Below are positions 55,605 to 64,000 of a stretch of DNA of 64,000 nt, piece by piece. The stretch's first letter is position 1. Every line of letters starts with the position of its first letter. The position numbers and the translations under genes were made by a program. The notes beneath the pieces are model-generated. The model saw nothing but the letters and a program-made list of their open reading frames with translations. It was not told the origin of the DNA and made no database searches. Source of the DNA: Paenibacillus sp. YYML68 (GTDB taxonomy: Bacteria > Bacillota > Bacilli > Paenibacillales > NBRC-103111); assembly GCF_027923405.1 (NCBI RefSeq), contig NZ_BQYI01000001.1, positions 3,264,501-3,328,500 on the forward strand. The letters are read 5' to 3'.

Positions 55605-58600
55605 CGGTCAACTCCTCCGTTTCGTTCGGATTCTCTTGAGGCTCCACATTAGCCTCGACAGCTGCTGCAGCCTCCTGCATGAAGCCTCCAGCTACCTTCG
55701 CAGCAGCCCGCTTGCGACTCCCGAAGCTTCGGCCCGCCGCTGACTTGTCCGAAGCTGGAGCAGCCTCTGCTTGCGCTGAACGCTCCTGCTCCGACTCTAC
55801 ACGCAACGGCCGCTCAAGCTCGGCTGTTCGGCTAACATCACGCTCCATGAGCTCTAGCGCTGCTGTACGGCTTAGCGGCGGGAGCTGTCGATACGCATTC
55901 CCTGCCAGCTGCGTATCGAATTGGCATACCTCCTTGAACGAGCAACCCTGACAAGCAGCAGCTGTCCGCGTCCGATATGGCTCGATCGCAATACGGCCGC
56001 CAACCATGGAGCCTCCGATCTCCTGAATCGTCCGCTTCACATGACGGCGGATCGTGCTCCATTCCTCATCGGAGGCGACCGAGGACGTCTTATAGAAGCT
56101 GCCGTCCGTCTTCAGAGCGGCGGGAAGCAGCTCCGAATGTCCACCCGCGCCGATCAGGCCGCTGTCCATCAAGCGGACGATGTCCGCATCGGCCGACAAC
56201 AATCCCTTCATCTTGAAGCGCTTCTTCAGCTCCTTGTCGAGCTGCTCGGCTGTCAGCGCATTTTTCACCTGCAGCATTGGATTATGAACATGGAAGTACA
56301 GCACCCCCGCCGGCTTCGCCGTCGTTCCGAGCCACGACTCGGCATGCGTCAGCACCACCTCGAGATAGGTCAGCATCTGCAGAGACAGCCCGTAGTACAC
56401 ATCGCCAAGCTGGAGCGCCTTCGAGCTCGACTTATAATCAATGATTCGCAGCAGCGTGCCAAGCTCGGTATCCGCCTTGTCCACTCGGTCAATTCGTCCC
56501 CGAAGCTGCATCCGCACACCGTTAGCCAGCTCATATTCGAGTGGTGGTATCGGCTGACCGTCCCCGAAGCCGACCTCCAGCGCAATCGGCTGGAATTGAC
56601 TTCGCTTCGCATGGACGCCGAGCATCGCCGCAGCTTTGCTGATCACCTGCGTCAGCTTGCGGGCGATATACCGGTATCGCTCCGAGCTGAGCAATATTTC
56701 CCCTTGAAGTCGCGGACTGAGCGCCTCGACGACGGATGCGGCTCTCGCTTCGTACTCCGCATCTGACATGCGCGACCAATCCAAGCCCTCCGCGGCGACT
56801 TGCTCCGCGAACTGACTGAGCGCGGCATGGAACAGCTGTCCAATGTCTGGTGCTTCGAGTGTATATAGCCGCCGTTCCTTCAAGCGCAGCCCGTGCGAGA
56901 CGAACTGCGAGAACGGACAGCTGACGAACCGCTCCATCCGCGACACACTCGCCGCTATGGAATCTCCATACAGCTCACGGCTCGTCGATTCGGTTAGTGC
57001 TGTCACGCTATTCGTATATTGCAGGGAGAGCAGCAGCCGTCTCAGCTTAGGCTCATACTCAGGCTGCGAGACGAACCAGTTGTACACTGACCACCACATG
57101 TCGTGAATCGGCACTCCGCGCACCCACTGCTTAAGCTGAACGAAGAGCAGGGACATCGCCTTGCCCGGCTCGGCTACGAATTCTAGCTGCTCTGCTGCCG
57201 CCGCATCCACACTCGGCTCGCTAAGCAGCAGCCGCTCCTGCACATCCGGGAACAATCGCTTCACATGGCGGACAACCTCGGAGGGCAGCAGTGACTTCCC
57301 CTCTTCATCGGCGAGCGGATAGCTGATCCACAGCGCCTCGCTCGGTGTGCTAAGCGCATGATAGATCAGGAACGGCTCGTCCAGCAGTCTTCGGCGGCTA
57401 TCCTCAGCCAGCTGCAGCCCCGCTTCGGCAAGCCGCATCCGCTCGGCCTCCGTCAGCACGCCGCTCTCCACAATCTTGGAGGGCATAACTCCCTCATTAG
57501 CGCCCAGCACGAATAGATGCTTCACCTGCGCTGACCTCGTCCGATCCATACTGCCGATCAGCACCTGATCGAGCGTCGGAGGCACGAGGCCGAGCTTGAT
57601 GCTCTCCATCCCCGCGTCAATGAGCTTCGAGAATTGATCGAGCGGCAGCTCCTCATCCCCGAGCAGCTCGACCAGCTGATCGAACATATCGATCACACGG
57701 TCCCATACTTGCGAATGCTCCCTCGCCTTCTCCGGCTTGCCAGACCGCAGAGCGGCTTGTCCCCAGCTCTCCAGCTGCTCCGGTATTTGTAGAGCAACGA
57801 GCAGATCATAGACCGCCTCGACCCGATCGCGTACCCGTTTACGCTCGCGAAGCCGGTCCTGCAGCTCCCCGAGCGGTCCTGTGACCAATCGTCTATACCG
57901 GTTGATCTGCTCGAGCCACCTGGCGTTCGCTTCAGAGCCCGCACCATCGCTCTCGAGCGATGCGTCATACGTATAAGTCCAATCTGCACCCATACGCCAC
58001 CTGGAGCCTTGTATGCCGAAGGCGAGCACATAATTTTCCAGCTGATCGAACGCATATCGGCCGACAGGCGCCTCCAGCTGACTGCTGCCAGCTCGCGGCT
58101 GGAAGAAGCCTGTCTTGACACAGCGGAATACGGCGTCATACCTCCAGTGGAGCCTAGCCACCTCGAGCGCCGACCGAATGAACTCGACAAGCGGATGATG
58201 CAGCACGGACCTTTTCTGGTCAAAAAACAACGGGATTCCGTAATCGGCAAACGTTCCCGCAATCAAATCGCCATACACCTCGATACTTCGGACCGAAACG
58301 GCAATATCACGCCAGCGAAGACCATCCTCGCGCACGAGACGGATGATATCTCGAGCCATTCCCTCCACCTCGGCGCGCCGATTAACGGCCGCTGTAAGCT
58401 TCACAGCTGCAGTCTCCGTCTCCTCGGCCTTCAATCTATAGGCTGGCCTCCTGCGGCTCCACAGGTGCGTCTCCAGATGCGCCAGCATCGGATTGTGATG
58501 ATGCCTTGCAGCAGGCTCTGAGGCAAGCACAACAGGCTCGTCCACCTGCACCCCGGCAGCGTGTAGTCGCTTCGTCACCTGCTGCATCGTGCGAGCTGTT

Positions 58601-59364
58601 GGATGGAACAGCTCCAGCTCCGGCAGCTCCTCACGAGCAGCGTAAGGCCGGTTCAGACATAGCGTGAGCGTCACCTGCTCCGCATGGAGCGCAAGCTGCT
58701 CCAGCACATCCACCTCCTGCGGCGTGAAGCCGTGGAAGCCGTCTACCCAGCACATCGCCCCCTGTATGTAAGGGGAAGCCTTGATTTGCTGAGCAAGAAG
58801 GGTCAAGTAATCTTCTCCATCCAGATAGGCGCGTGAGAGCTCCGCCTCGAATTGCTCATAGATCAGTCGTAGATCGTCCAGCTTCGGCGCGAACGAGCCG
58901 AATGCTCCAGCAAGACCCGCTTCAAGCTTGCCTTCCATGCCAGCGAAGTGCGAAGGCGTGACGTTGTACCGCTTGAATTCCGTCAGCAGCTCATTCAGCT
59001 GCTCGAGGAAGCCGTGCTGCTCCGCCGCGCCGTGCATTCGCTGCAGCCGGTCGCGGTTGCGGTGAATGATGCGATGCAGCAGCAGCTTTTTGCCCGTATC
59101 GTCTATAGGAAGTCTCGCCGTACCGCCAACCTCCTGCATCACACGCCAGGCGAGCCGTCGGAAGCTGAGCACCTGCGCACGCAGCGTGCCCCCGAGCTCC
59201 GGCACGGAGATCAGTGCATATTCGGCCTGAAACGTCGCCTGCTCCGGCACGAGCCATATGAGCGGCGCCCCTTGAGGCGCGGCGATGAGCCGCTGCTTGA
59301 TTTCGTCGAGACACCAAGTCGTTTTCCCCGCTCCCGCACGTCCGAGGACGAATTGAAATGCCAT
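55564..59364 (-). CDS. addB: Helicase-nuclease subunit AddB
   Basis: The protein has 1266 residues. It has an N-terminal P-loop GRAGAGKTTW and a C-terminal nuclease domain (IIDYKSSSKAL). An iron-sulfur cluster is expected from one Cys in RFVSCPFSQF and three in ACQGCSFKEVC. AddB recognises Chi and cuts the second strand. It is the first gene of addBA and is preceded by a promoter with a LexA-like box. Confidence 0.97.
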   Translation of the reverse strand: MAFQFVLGRAGAGKTTWCLDEIKQRLIAAPQGAPLIWLVPEQATFQAEYALISVPELGGTLRAQVLSFRRLAWRVMQEVGGTARLPIDDTGKKLLLHRIIHRNRDRLQRMHGAAEQHGFLEQLNELLTEFKRYNVTPSHFAGMEGKLEAGLAGAFGSFAPKLDDLRLIYEQFEAELSRAYLDGEDYLTLLAQQIKASPYIQGAMCWVDGFHGFTPQEVDVLEQLALHAEQVTLTLCLNRPYAAREELPELELFHPTARTMQQVTKRLHAAGVQVDEPVVLASEPAARHHHNPMLAHLETHLWSRRRPAYRLKAEETETAAVKLTAAVNRRAEVEGMARDIIRLVREDGLRWRDIAVSVRSIEVYGDLIAGTFADYGIPLFFDQKRSVLHHPLVEFIRSALEVARLHWRYDAVFRCVKTGFFQPRAGSSQLEAPVGRYAFDQLENYVLAFGIQGSRWRMGADWTYTYDASLESDGAGSEANARWLEQINRYRRLVTGPLGELQDRLRERKRVRDRVEAVYDLLVALQIPEQLESWGQAALRSGKPEKAREHSQVWDRVIDMFDQLVELLGDEELPLDQFSKLIDAGMESIKLGLVPPTLDQVLIGSMDRTRSAQVKHLFVLGANEGVMPSKIVESGVLTEAERMRLAEAGLQLAEDSRRRLLDEPFLIYHALSTPSEALWISYPLADEEGKSLLPSEVVRHVKRLFPDVQERLLLSEPSVDAAAAEQLEFVAEPGKAMSLLFVQLKQWVRGVPIHDMWWSVYNWFVSQPEYEPKLRRLLLSLQYTNSVTALTESTSRELYGDSIAASVSRMERFVSCPFSQFVSHGLRLKERRLYTLEAPDIGQLFHAALSQFAEQVAAEGLDWSRMSDAEYEARAASVVEALSPRLQGEILLSSERYRYIARKLTQVISKAAAMLGVHAKRSQFQPIALEVGFGDGQPIPPLEYELANGVRMQLRGRIDRVDKADTELGTLLRIIDYKSSSKALQLGDVYYGLSLQMLTYLEVVLTHAESWLGTTAKPAGVLYFHVHNPMLQVKNALTAEQLDKELKKRFKMKGLLSADADIVRLMDSGLIGAGGHSELLPAALKTDGSFYKTSSVASDEEWSTIRRHVKRTIQEIGGSMVGGRIAIEPYRTRTAAACQGCSFKEVCQFDTQLAGNAYRQLPPLSRTAALELMERDVSRTAELERPLRVESEQERSAQAEAAPASDKSAAGRSFGSRKRAAAKVAGGFMQEAAAAVEANVEPQENPNETEELTDEGAGGNNGYTEA

Positions 59365-59455
59365 TGCAGTCCCTCCTTCTCCCCATCGAACGCTGTCCTT
59401 AACTCTACTATTCTAGCAGACTTTGTCCGATTCTGGTTCATTGTGACTTTGGTAT

Positions 59456-59491
59456 ATTGTATCATAACTCCCATAATAAGAACAAACGTTC
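59456..59491 (-). promoter_or_regulatory. addBA promoter with LexA/DinR-like SOS box
   Basis: On the minus strand GAACGTTTGTTC matches the Gram-positive SOS box core GAAC-N4-GTTC. Its right half TTGTTC can serve as a -35, with TACAAT 18 bases downstream as -10, extended by TG two bases before. A repressor bound here would block the promoter. The start of addB lies about 90 bases downstream. Confidence 0.6.
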
Positions 59492-59512
59492 TCTACTTGT
59501 AAACTTCGTGAC

Positions 59513-59548
59513 AAAATAAAGACGGCCCCATCTCAGATAGGACCGTCT
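59513..59548 (-). terminator. Rho-independent terminator after the MarR gene
   Basis: On the minus strand GACGGTCC...GGGGCCGTC form a stem that includes two G-U pairs, followed by TTTATTTT. It lies 22 bases after the marR stop and upstream of the addB promoter. Confidence 0.8.
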
Positions 59549-59569
59549 CGTATGAACGGCTGTGTGCAG

Positions 59570-60046
59570 CTACAGGTCAGACTGCCTTGATTGCTTCGCT
59601 TGCTTGAAATAACCGTAAGCCTCGTTCAACAGGTGCACAAGCTGCTGGCTCTGGGCTTCACCCAAATGCTCGACCAGCCCGGCGAACATCGATCGGATCT
59701 CCACTCTCGCCTGCTCGGCCATGTGTGACCCTTTATCCGTCAGCGTAATCTCGGCATAACGCCGGTCCGTTCGATTAACGGTACGCTCCACCAGACCTTC
59801 CTTGATTAAGGCATTGACCATCTGTGTTACGGTGGGAGAAGTAACCTCCAGCACCTTGCTAAGCTCCGATACCGTCGTCATCTGCTGCTCATTATGGTCT
59901 GTTCGATCCTTCACAGCCAGAAGTACTCGCAGCTCACTCGCCTTAATGCCCCATTTCGTCGTCTTCCGCCAGTCTGCCTTGGCAAGCTTCGAGAATGTGC
60001 TTATTAATTCCGTAATATGCTGCTGAGAGGGTTGATTCATGCTCAT
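59570..60046 (-). CDS. MarR family transcriptional regulator
   Basis: This 158-residue winged-helix protein has a recognition region in ELSKVLEVTSPTVTQMVNALIKEGL and a wing in RTVNRTDRRYAEITLTDKG. It is divergent from an MFS exporter gene, with a candidate operator in the 183-base intergenic region, so it is likely to repress that gene and respond to a drug-like or phenolic ligand. ATG at 60040 is an alternative start. Confidence 0.93.
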   Translation of the reverse strand: MSMNQPSQQHITELISTFSKLAKADWRKTTKWGIKASELRVLLAVKDRTDHNEQQMTTVSELSKVLEVTSPTVTQMVNALIKEGLVERTVNRTDRRYAEITLTDKGSHMAEQARVEIRSMFAGLVEHLGEAQSQQLVHLLNEAYGYFKQAKQSRQSDL

Positions 60047-60140
60047 TCATCACCGCCGATTCTGGTTACGCTAATGCCATCTATCATAAATAATGTAGGC
60101 TGAAGCGTCAATCCATTGTACAGCCCCCAATAAATACGAC

Positions 60141-60193
60141 TTGATAATTGCTGCAGCAGCCCTTATATTGAATTACATAGGTTGCCTAACTAT
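60141..60193 (+). promoter_or_regulatory. Exporter promoter with candidate MarR operator
   Basis: TTGATA (-35) and TATATT (-10) are 17 bases apart. Just downstream, ATAGGTTGCCTAACTAT contains TAGG-TTG-CCTA, a symmetric site of MarR type, placed at the expected transcription start. Binding there would block initiation. Confidence 0.6.
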
Positions 60194-60229
60194 TTATTTG
60201 CACACTTGATAAAGAAAGAAGGATTTATA

Positions 60230-61855
60230 ATGGAACATTTATCAGATAAGCGCAAAGCGACCATCATGCTCGCCTTAATGGCGTCCATGTTTTTCGCTGC
60301 TATTAACCAGACGATCGTCAGCACAGCCATGCCGCGAATCATTGCCATGCTTGGAGGCATGGAATATTATTCATGGGTCATTATGATCTATATGCTGACC
60401 TCCACCGTATCCACGATCTTGGTCGGCAAGCTGTCGGATCTGTACGGTCGTAAGCCATTCCTGCTCGGCGGTATCGTCGTATTCATGATTGGTGCCTTCC
60501 TGACCGGATTGTCGACCAGCATCACCCAGATGATTGCCTTTCGCGGTATTCAAGGACTCGGGGGCGGCGTGCTCATGGCGGTCACAACGATGGCGGTAGG
60601 CGACTTGTATGCGCCGCGGGAGAGAGCGAAGTGGACGGGACTAATGATGGGCATATTCGGGTTGTCGAGCGTCATCGGTCCGACACTTGGCGGCTTCATG
60701 ATCGATCACATGGATTGGAAATGGCTGTTCTGGATCTTCCTTCCACTCGGGATCGTCGCCTTCACCATGATTATGCGCATGTTCCCCAAGGTTCCAAAGG
60801 TGGAGAACGTTACGATCGACTATTGGGGCTCGCTGTTTCTATCCCTCAGCATTATCTCGTTGCTGCTCGGATTTACTTGGGCGGGCACGAAGTACGACTG
60901 GGGCTCCTTCGAGATTATAGGCCTGTTCTCGCTTGGTGTTGTATTCGCGGCTATCCTCGTGCTGATCGAGCGCAAGGCCCTTAATCCGGTGCTTCCTCTA
61001 TCCTTGTTCAAAAACGGCATCGTCAACATTTCGAATATGGTCGGTTTTCTCATTAATGCGGGGATGATGGGCGCGATGGTCTACTTACCGTTCTTCGTAC
61101 AAGGCGTCGAAGGACTGTCGCCGACGCAGTCGGGCTTTGTGAACATGCCGATGATGATTATGATGATTGTGCTGAGCAGTCTCGTCGGACGCTGGATGAC
61201 GAAGACCGGCACCTACAAGCGATACGCTGTAGCCGGTGTCTTCTCGATGATCGTGGGCATGACGATGATGATGTTCATGGACAGTGTGACGATGGCGGTC
61301 GCCAGCATGTGCGTATTCGGCGTAGGTCTCGGCCTGTGCATGCCCGTGTTCACCCTTACTGTACAGAACGCAGTGCCTGCCGACCAGCTAGGCGTAGCGA
61401 CAGCATCGGCAACGTTGTTCCGCAATCTCGGAGGTACGATTGGCATCGCCGTGCTCGGCTCTGTGATGAACTCGGCTATTACGTCGAATCTCCAGCGATC
61501 GTTCCAGGCGAGTGCAGGCAGCGTCGATCTGACGAAGCTGGAGCCAGGCGTCGCGGAGCAGGCAGCGACATTTATGAATCCGCAAATTTTACTCGATCAG
61601 CCGAAGCTCAGCTCCATCTTAGCGTCGGTGCCAACGGATCTGAAGCCGCTGCTTGAGCAGCTAGTCGCCTCGCTGCGCCTCGTGCTAGCGGAGTCATTGT
61701 CCGTCGTCTTCATGACGGGAGCCGGATTGTTGGGAGCGGCGCTGCTGCTCGTCTTTTTCCTCAAGGAAATTCCGCTACGATCGGGTCAGAGGCCAGCAGA
61801 GATGCAAGGCGTTAATGACAAGGCTACCGAGAGCCCATCCGTGCTGCAGCCGTAA
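60230..61855 (+). CDS. MFS multidrug exporter (DHA2, EmrB/QacA type)
   Basis: The protein has 541 residues from the ATG at 60230 (AAGAAGGA upstream); the longer frame has no such site. Fourteen hydrophobic segments are expected. The signatures are NQTIVSTAMPRI in the first helix, motif A GKLSDLYGRKPFLL and antiporter motif C near GLSSVIGPTLGGF. It exports drugs by proton antiport. The divergent MarR gene probably controls it. Confidence 0.94.
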   Translation: MEHLSDKRKATIMLALMASMFFAAINQTIVSTAMPRIIAMLGGMEYYSWVIMIYMLTSTVSTILVGKLSDLYGRKPFLLGGIVVFMIGAFLTGLSTSITQMIAFRGIQGLGGGVLMAVTTMAVGDLYAPRERAKWTGLMMGIFGLSSVIGPTLGGFMIDHMDWKWLFWIFLPLGIVAFTMIMRMFPKVPKVENVTIDYWGSLFLSLSIISLLLGFTWAGTKYDWGSFEIIGLFSLGVVFAAILVLIERKALNPVLPLSLFKNGIVNISNMVGFLINAGMMGAMVYLPFFVQGVEGLSPTQSGFVNMPMMIMMIVLSSLVGRWMTKTGTYKRYAVAGVFSMIVGMTMMMFMDSVTMAVASMCVFGVGLGLCMPVFTLTVQNAVPADQLGVATASATLFRNLGGTIGIAVLGSVMNSAITSNLQRSFQASAGSVDLTKLEPGVAEQAATFMNPQILLDQPKLSSILASVPTDLKPLLEQLVASLRLVLAESLSVVFMTGAGLLGAALLLVFFLKEIPLRSGQRPAEMQGVNDKATESPSVLQP

Positions 61856-61876
61856 CTGCCTCCTTTTTTACTCAAC

Positions 61877-61915
61877 AAAAAGAAGCACTTGTCATCAATC
61901 GACAAGTGCTTCTTT
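61877..61915. terminator. Bidirectional hairpin between convergent genes
   Basis: AAGAAGCACTTGTC and GACAAGTGCTTCTT flank a seven-base loop, with A-rich and T-rich sides. It closes both the exporter gene and the SLH-protein gene. Confidence 0.85.
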
Positions 61916-61950
61916 GATATTCTAGCGAGGTTTATCGAACTCGCCTACGC

Positions 61951-64000
61951 TTATTGCATCGGCCAAGGCGCACGCTGTAGCAGCCTGTGAATCCAGAGCG
62001 CCGTTGCGCCGCGTGTAGCGGCAGCATCCTTCGTGAAGGCAACGCCGTTATCCGCCTGCAGCACCTGGAATCTCCAAGCTAAAGCAGCCGCATCCAGTGC
62101 CCAATCATCGACGGACAGCTTGCCGTTCGAATTGGTTATATATGTGCTGCGATCCGTGTCGTTGAGCTTGAGACCCGGCTGCACCGACTTCAGCGCATTG
62201 CTAAGCATCGTGACCGCTTCCTGATGCGTAATCGTCTGCTCCGGACGGAACGTACCGTCCTCATAGCCGCTGATCAGTCCTGCATTCACAGCCGTGTAGA
62301 CGACGTCCGCGAACCAATCGTCAGATGCTACATCTGAGAACGTCAAGCTCGCTTGCTGTGCAGACTTCAAGCCGAGCGCACGAACGAGCAGCGCCGCGAA
62401 TTCAGATCGCTTCACCTGAACATCTGCTCGGAACGTATCGTCCTCGAAGCCGTTAATGATTGAGCCTGCCGCAAGAGCATCTACAGCAGCCTTGGCATAA
62501 TGATCGTCCGCCACATCGGTGAACGGCTTTTGTGCTTTATACACCGTATAGATCGAATTTCCTTTTCTCCACATCGTAACTTCCGCAGGTTTGCCGTTGC
62601 TCGCAGCCTTGTAGGTGAGCGGCACAGGCACCAAGGAGCCCGTTGCTTCATCCCATACTGCGCCAGCCAGCTGCTCGCCCTGCTTCAGCGCGAAGCCGCT
62701 CGGAAGCACGATCGTATGCCCTACATAGACGGAGAAATCATTAGCACTACCTACCACTTTGTTCTGCTTATCCAATAGCGTCAGCTCGAAGGACAGTGCC
62801 TTGCCCACTACCTCTCCACCGCTCGTCGCTACATCCTTCGCAAGACGCTGCTGCTCAGACGCCGGCAGCTCCTCAATTTGCAGCTTCACACTTGCATCCG
62901 CTTTGTCGCTCGCCAGCTTGGCCGCCTCCTGCAATGCCGCAAGCGGCAGACGAACCGCGCCGATCGGCGTGCTAACCGCTACGATAGCATCCGATTTCTT
63001 CTTCCCCAGCTCCCCGATCAGGCTGCTGTTCAGCTGCAGCTCATAGCCTTGAGCGCTGGAGGTCATATCAATCTTCAGCTCGCGGTTGCTACCCTTGAGC
63101 TGATCATCGGTAAGCTTCTTCAGCTGGTCCTCGTTCACGACCGTGACTGATTTCTTCTTCCCGTTCACCTGCACAACTTCTTCCTTGAGCTCGGCTGCGT
63201 TCCCGATAATTCCGCCGCCTCCGCCGAAGCAGCAGCCTCCACCACCAGCAGGTGCCGGCTCAGCCGTATAAGACTTCGCGAGCTTCAGACTTGGAAGTGC
63301 GTTCCCGCGCTGCAAGGAGAAATATAAGCTGCCTGCATCCTTGCCCAGCTGAGCGAGCTCCAGAGACATCGACGTCGCTCCGGACGCAATTTTACGAACA
63401 TACAGCGGGTAAGGGGTGCTGCTACTTGTATACACTTTAATGACATCACCTGCGAGCAGATTCGTCACCGTTACCGTGTCCGAAGTACCTTCCTTGTTGT
63501 TCACAATTTGAATCTGATCAGCCGACAACGATGGGCCATACAGTTTATCTTGAATCGGCAGCACAAGAGGCGCGCTTTCTCCCTCAGAGGTTACCGTATA
63601 GATACCAATTGCGGTTGCGCCGCTTGGTATTGGCGTGTTGTATGGGATGTCTACCACGTGGCTTCCGAACGGTAATCTTTGCACTTGTAAGATTGGCTTA
63701 AGCTTCTGTTGCTGACTGTTAATGAAATAGAGCTGGAAACGAGGCAAAGACATCATATGGTTCTGATGGATAAAGAACAACTCACCGCCGAGCTCTCCCG
63801 AATCGCCATCTACATCATCAAATCCTGCATAAAAAGCAGGAGCTAGATACAGCCCTTGCGGTAAAGAGGCTGTGGTCTCCTCTGAAATATTATCGTATAG
63901 CCATTGTCTCGATTGCTCAAATTCATCACCAGCACCATTTCGAGCTAGAACAACAACCGCTCTTGCTGACGCAGGAATTTGACTGCTGGTTATTGTAACG
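61951..64000 (-). CDS. SLH-domain surface protein, N-terminus outside window
   Basis: The frame stays open from the stop at 61951 to the window end, so at least 683 residues are present and the N-terminus is missing. The C-terminal part carries S-layer homology repeats (FTDVADDHYAKAAVDAL...INGFEDDTFRADV; FSDVASDDWFADVVY...ISGYEDGTFRPEQ; a weaker third), which attach the protein to cell-wall polymer. Upstream is a beta-rich region and a Gly-rich linker with an unusual Cys-Cys pair. The function of the exported part is unknown. Confidence 0.88.
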   Translation of the reverse strand, partial: VTITSSQIPASARAVVVLARNGAGDEFEQSRQWLYDNISEETTASLPQGLYLAPAFYAGFDDVDGDSGELGGELFFIHQNHMMSLPRFQLYFINSQQQKLKPILQVQRLPFGSHVVDIPYNTPIPSGATAIGIYTVTSEGESAPLVLPIQDKLYGPSLSADQIQIVNNKEGTSDTVTVTNLLAGDVIKVYTSSSTPYPLYVRKIASGATSMSLELAQLGKDAGSLYFSLQRGNALPSLKLAKSYTAEPAPAGGGGCCFGGGGGIIGNAAELKEEVVQVNGKKKSVTVVNEDQLKKLTDDQLKGSNRELKIDMTSSAQGYELQLNSSLIGELGKKKSDAIVAVSTPIGAVRLPLAALQEAAKLASDKADASVKLQIEELPASEQQRLAKDVATSGGEVVGKALSFELTLLDKQNKVVGSANDFSVYVGHTIVLPSGFALKQGEQLAGAVWDEATGSLVPVPLTYKAASNGKPAEVTMWRKGNSIYTVYKAQKPFTDVADDHYAKAAVDALAAGSIINGFEDDTFRADVQVKRSEFAALLVRALGLKSAQQASLTFSDVASDDWFADVVYTAVNAGLISGYEDGTFRPEQTITHQEAVTMLSNALKSVQPGLKLNDTDRSTYITNSNGKLSVDDWALDAAALAWRFQVLQADNGVAFTKDAAATRGATALWIHRLLQRAPWPMQ

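Overview
The window comes from a moderately GC-rich, endospore-forming Bacillota genome, most likely Paenibacillus or a close relative. The evidence is a gene order that follows two Bacillus subtilis neighbourhoods (typA-ylaH...ylaL-ylaK-ylaJ, and rpsU-yqeY-nfeD-floA-yqfC-yqfD-phoH-pgpH-ybeY-dgkA-cdd-era-yqzL-recO-ppsR-yqxD-dnaG-sigA-trmK-nif3), sporulation genes (ylaJ, yqfC, yqfD), AGGAGG-type ribosome binding sites with frequent GTG/TTG starts, and secreted modular proteins with CBM3, SLH and stalk domains typical of Paenibacillaceae. Most genes lie on the minus strand.

Layout. 1-2.7 kb: three poorly characterised plus-strand genes, two of them exported or probably exported. 2.8-8.6 kb: the yla cluster around the BipA/TypA GTPase. 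8.8-17.2 kb: a TerC membrane protein, the cysteine desulfurase/ThiI pair for tRNA thiolation, a lytic transglycosylase, a DUF1540 protein, a GH15-like hydrolase, YpuI and a secreted subtilisin-like protease. 17.3-17.8 kb: RNase P RNA with its own promoter; its sequence resembles the ancestral class A type. 17.8-38.3 kb: the long macromolecular-synthesis and RNA-processing region from nif3/trmK through sigA, dnaG, recO, era, ybeY, pgpH, phoH and floA to rpsU and a HIT protein. 38.4-46.4 kb is accessory: an AraC-type DNA-binding protein, a GH5-FN3-CBM3 endoglucanase, a complete insertion sequence (1635 bp, 13-bp inverted ends, 6-bp target duplication) sitting just upstream of that endoglucanase, an aldo/keto reductase, a GH26-like surface protein and a 39-bp tandem repeat. 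46.4-59.4 kb: the two double-strand-break processing machines SbcCD and AddAB back to back, with a LexA-like box over the addB promoter. 59.5-61.9 kb: a divergent MarR regulator/MFS exporter pair. 61.95-64 kb: the 3' part of an SLH-domain surface protein that runs off the window.

The most interesting signal is a dispersed element of about 85-95 bp present four times (upstream of recO, upstream of the GH26-like gene, and twice upstream of sbcD). Read on the minus strand, every copy lies just 5' of a start codon in the same orientation and can fold into two hairpins with at least one compensating base-pair change. It ends in TGTTATTTCAGG, which runs into the ribosome binding site in at least one case. 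It may be a cis-acting structured RNA or a REP/MITE-like element that behaves as one. No CRISPR array, tRNA gene or prophage was seen.
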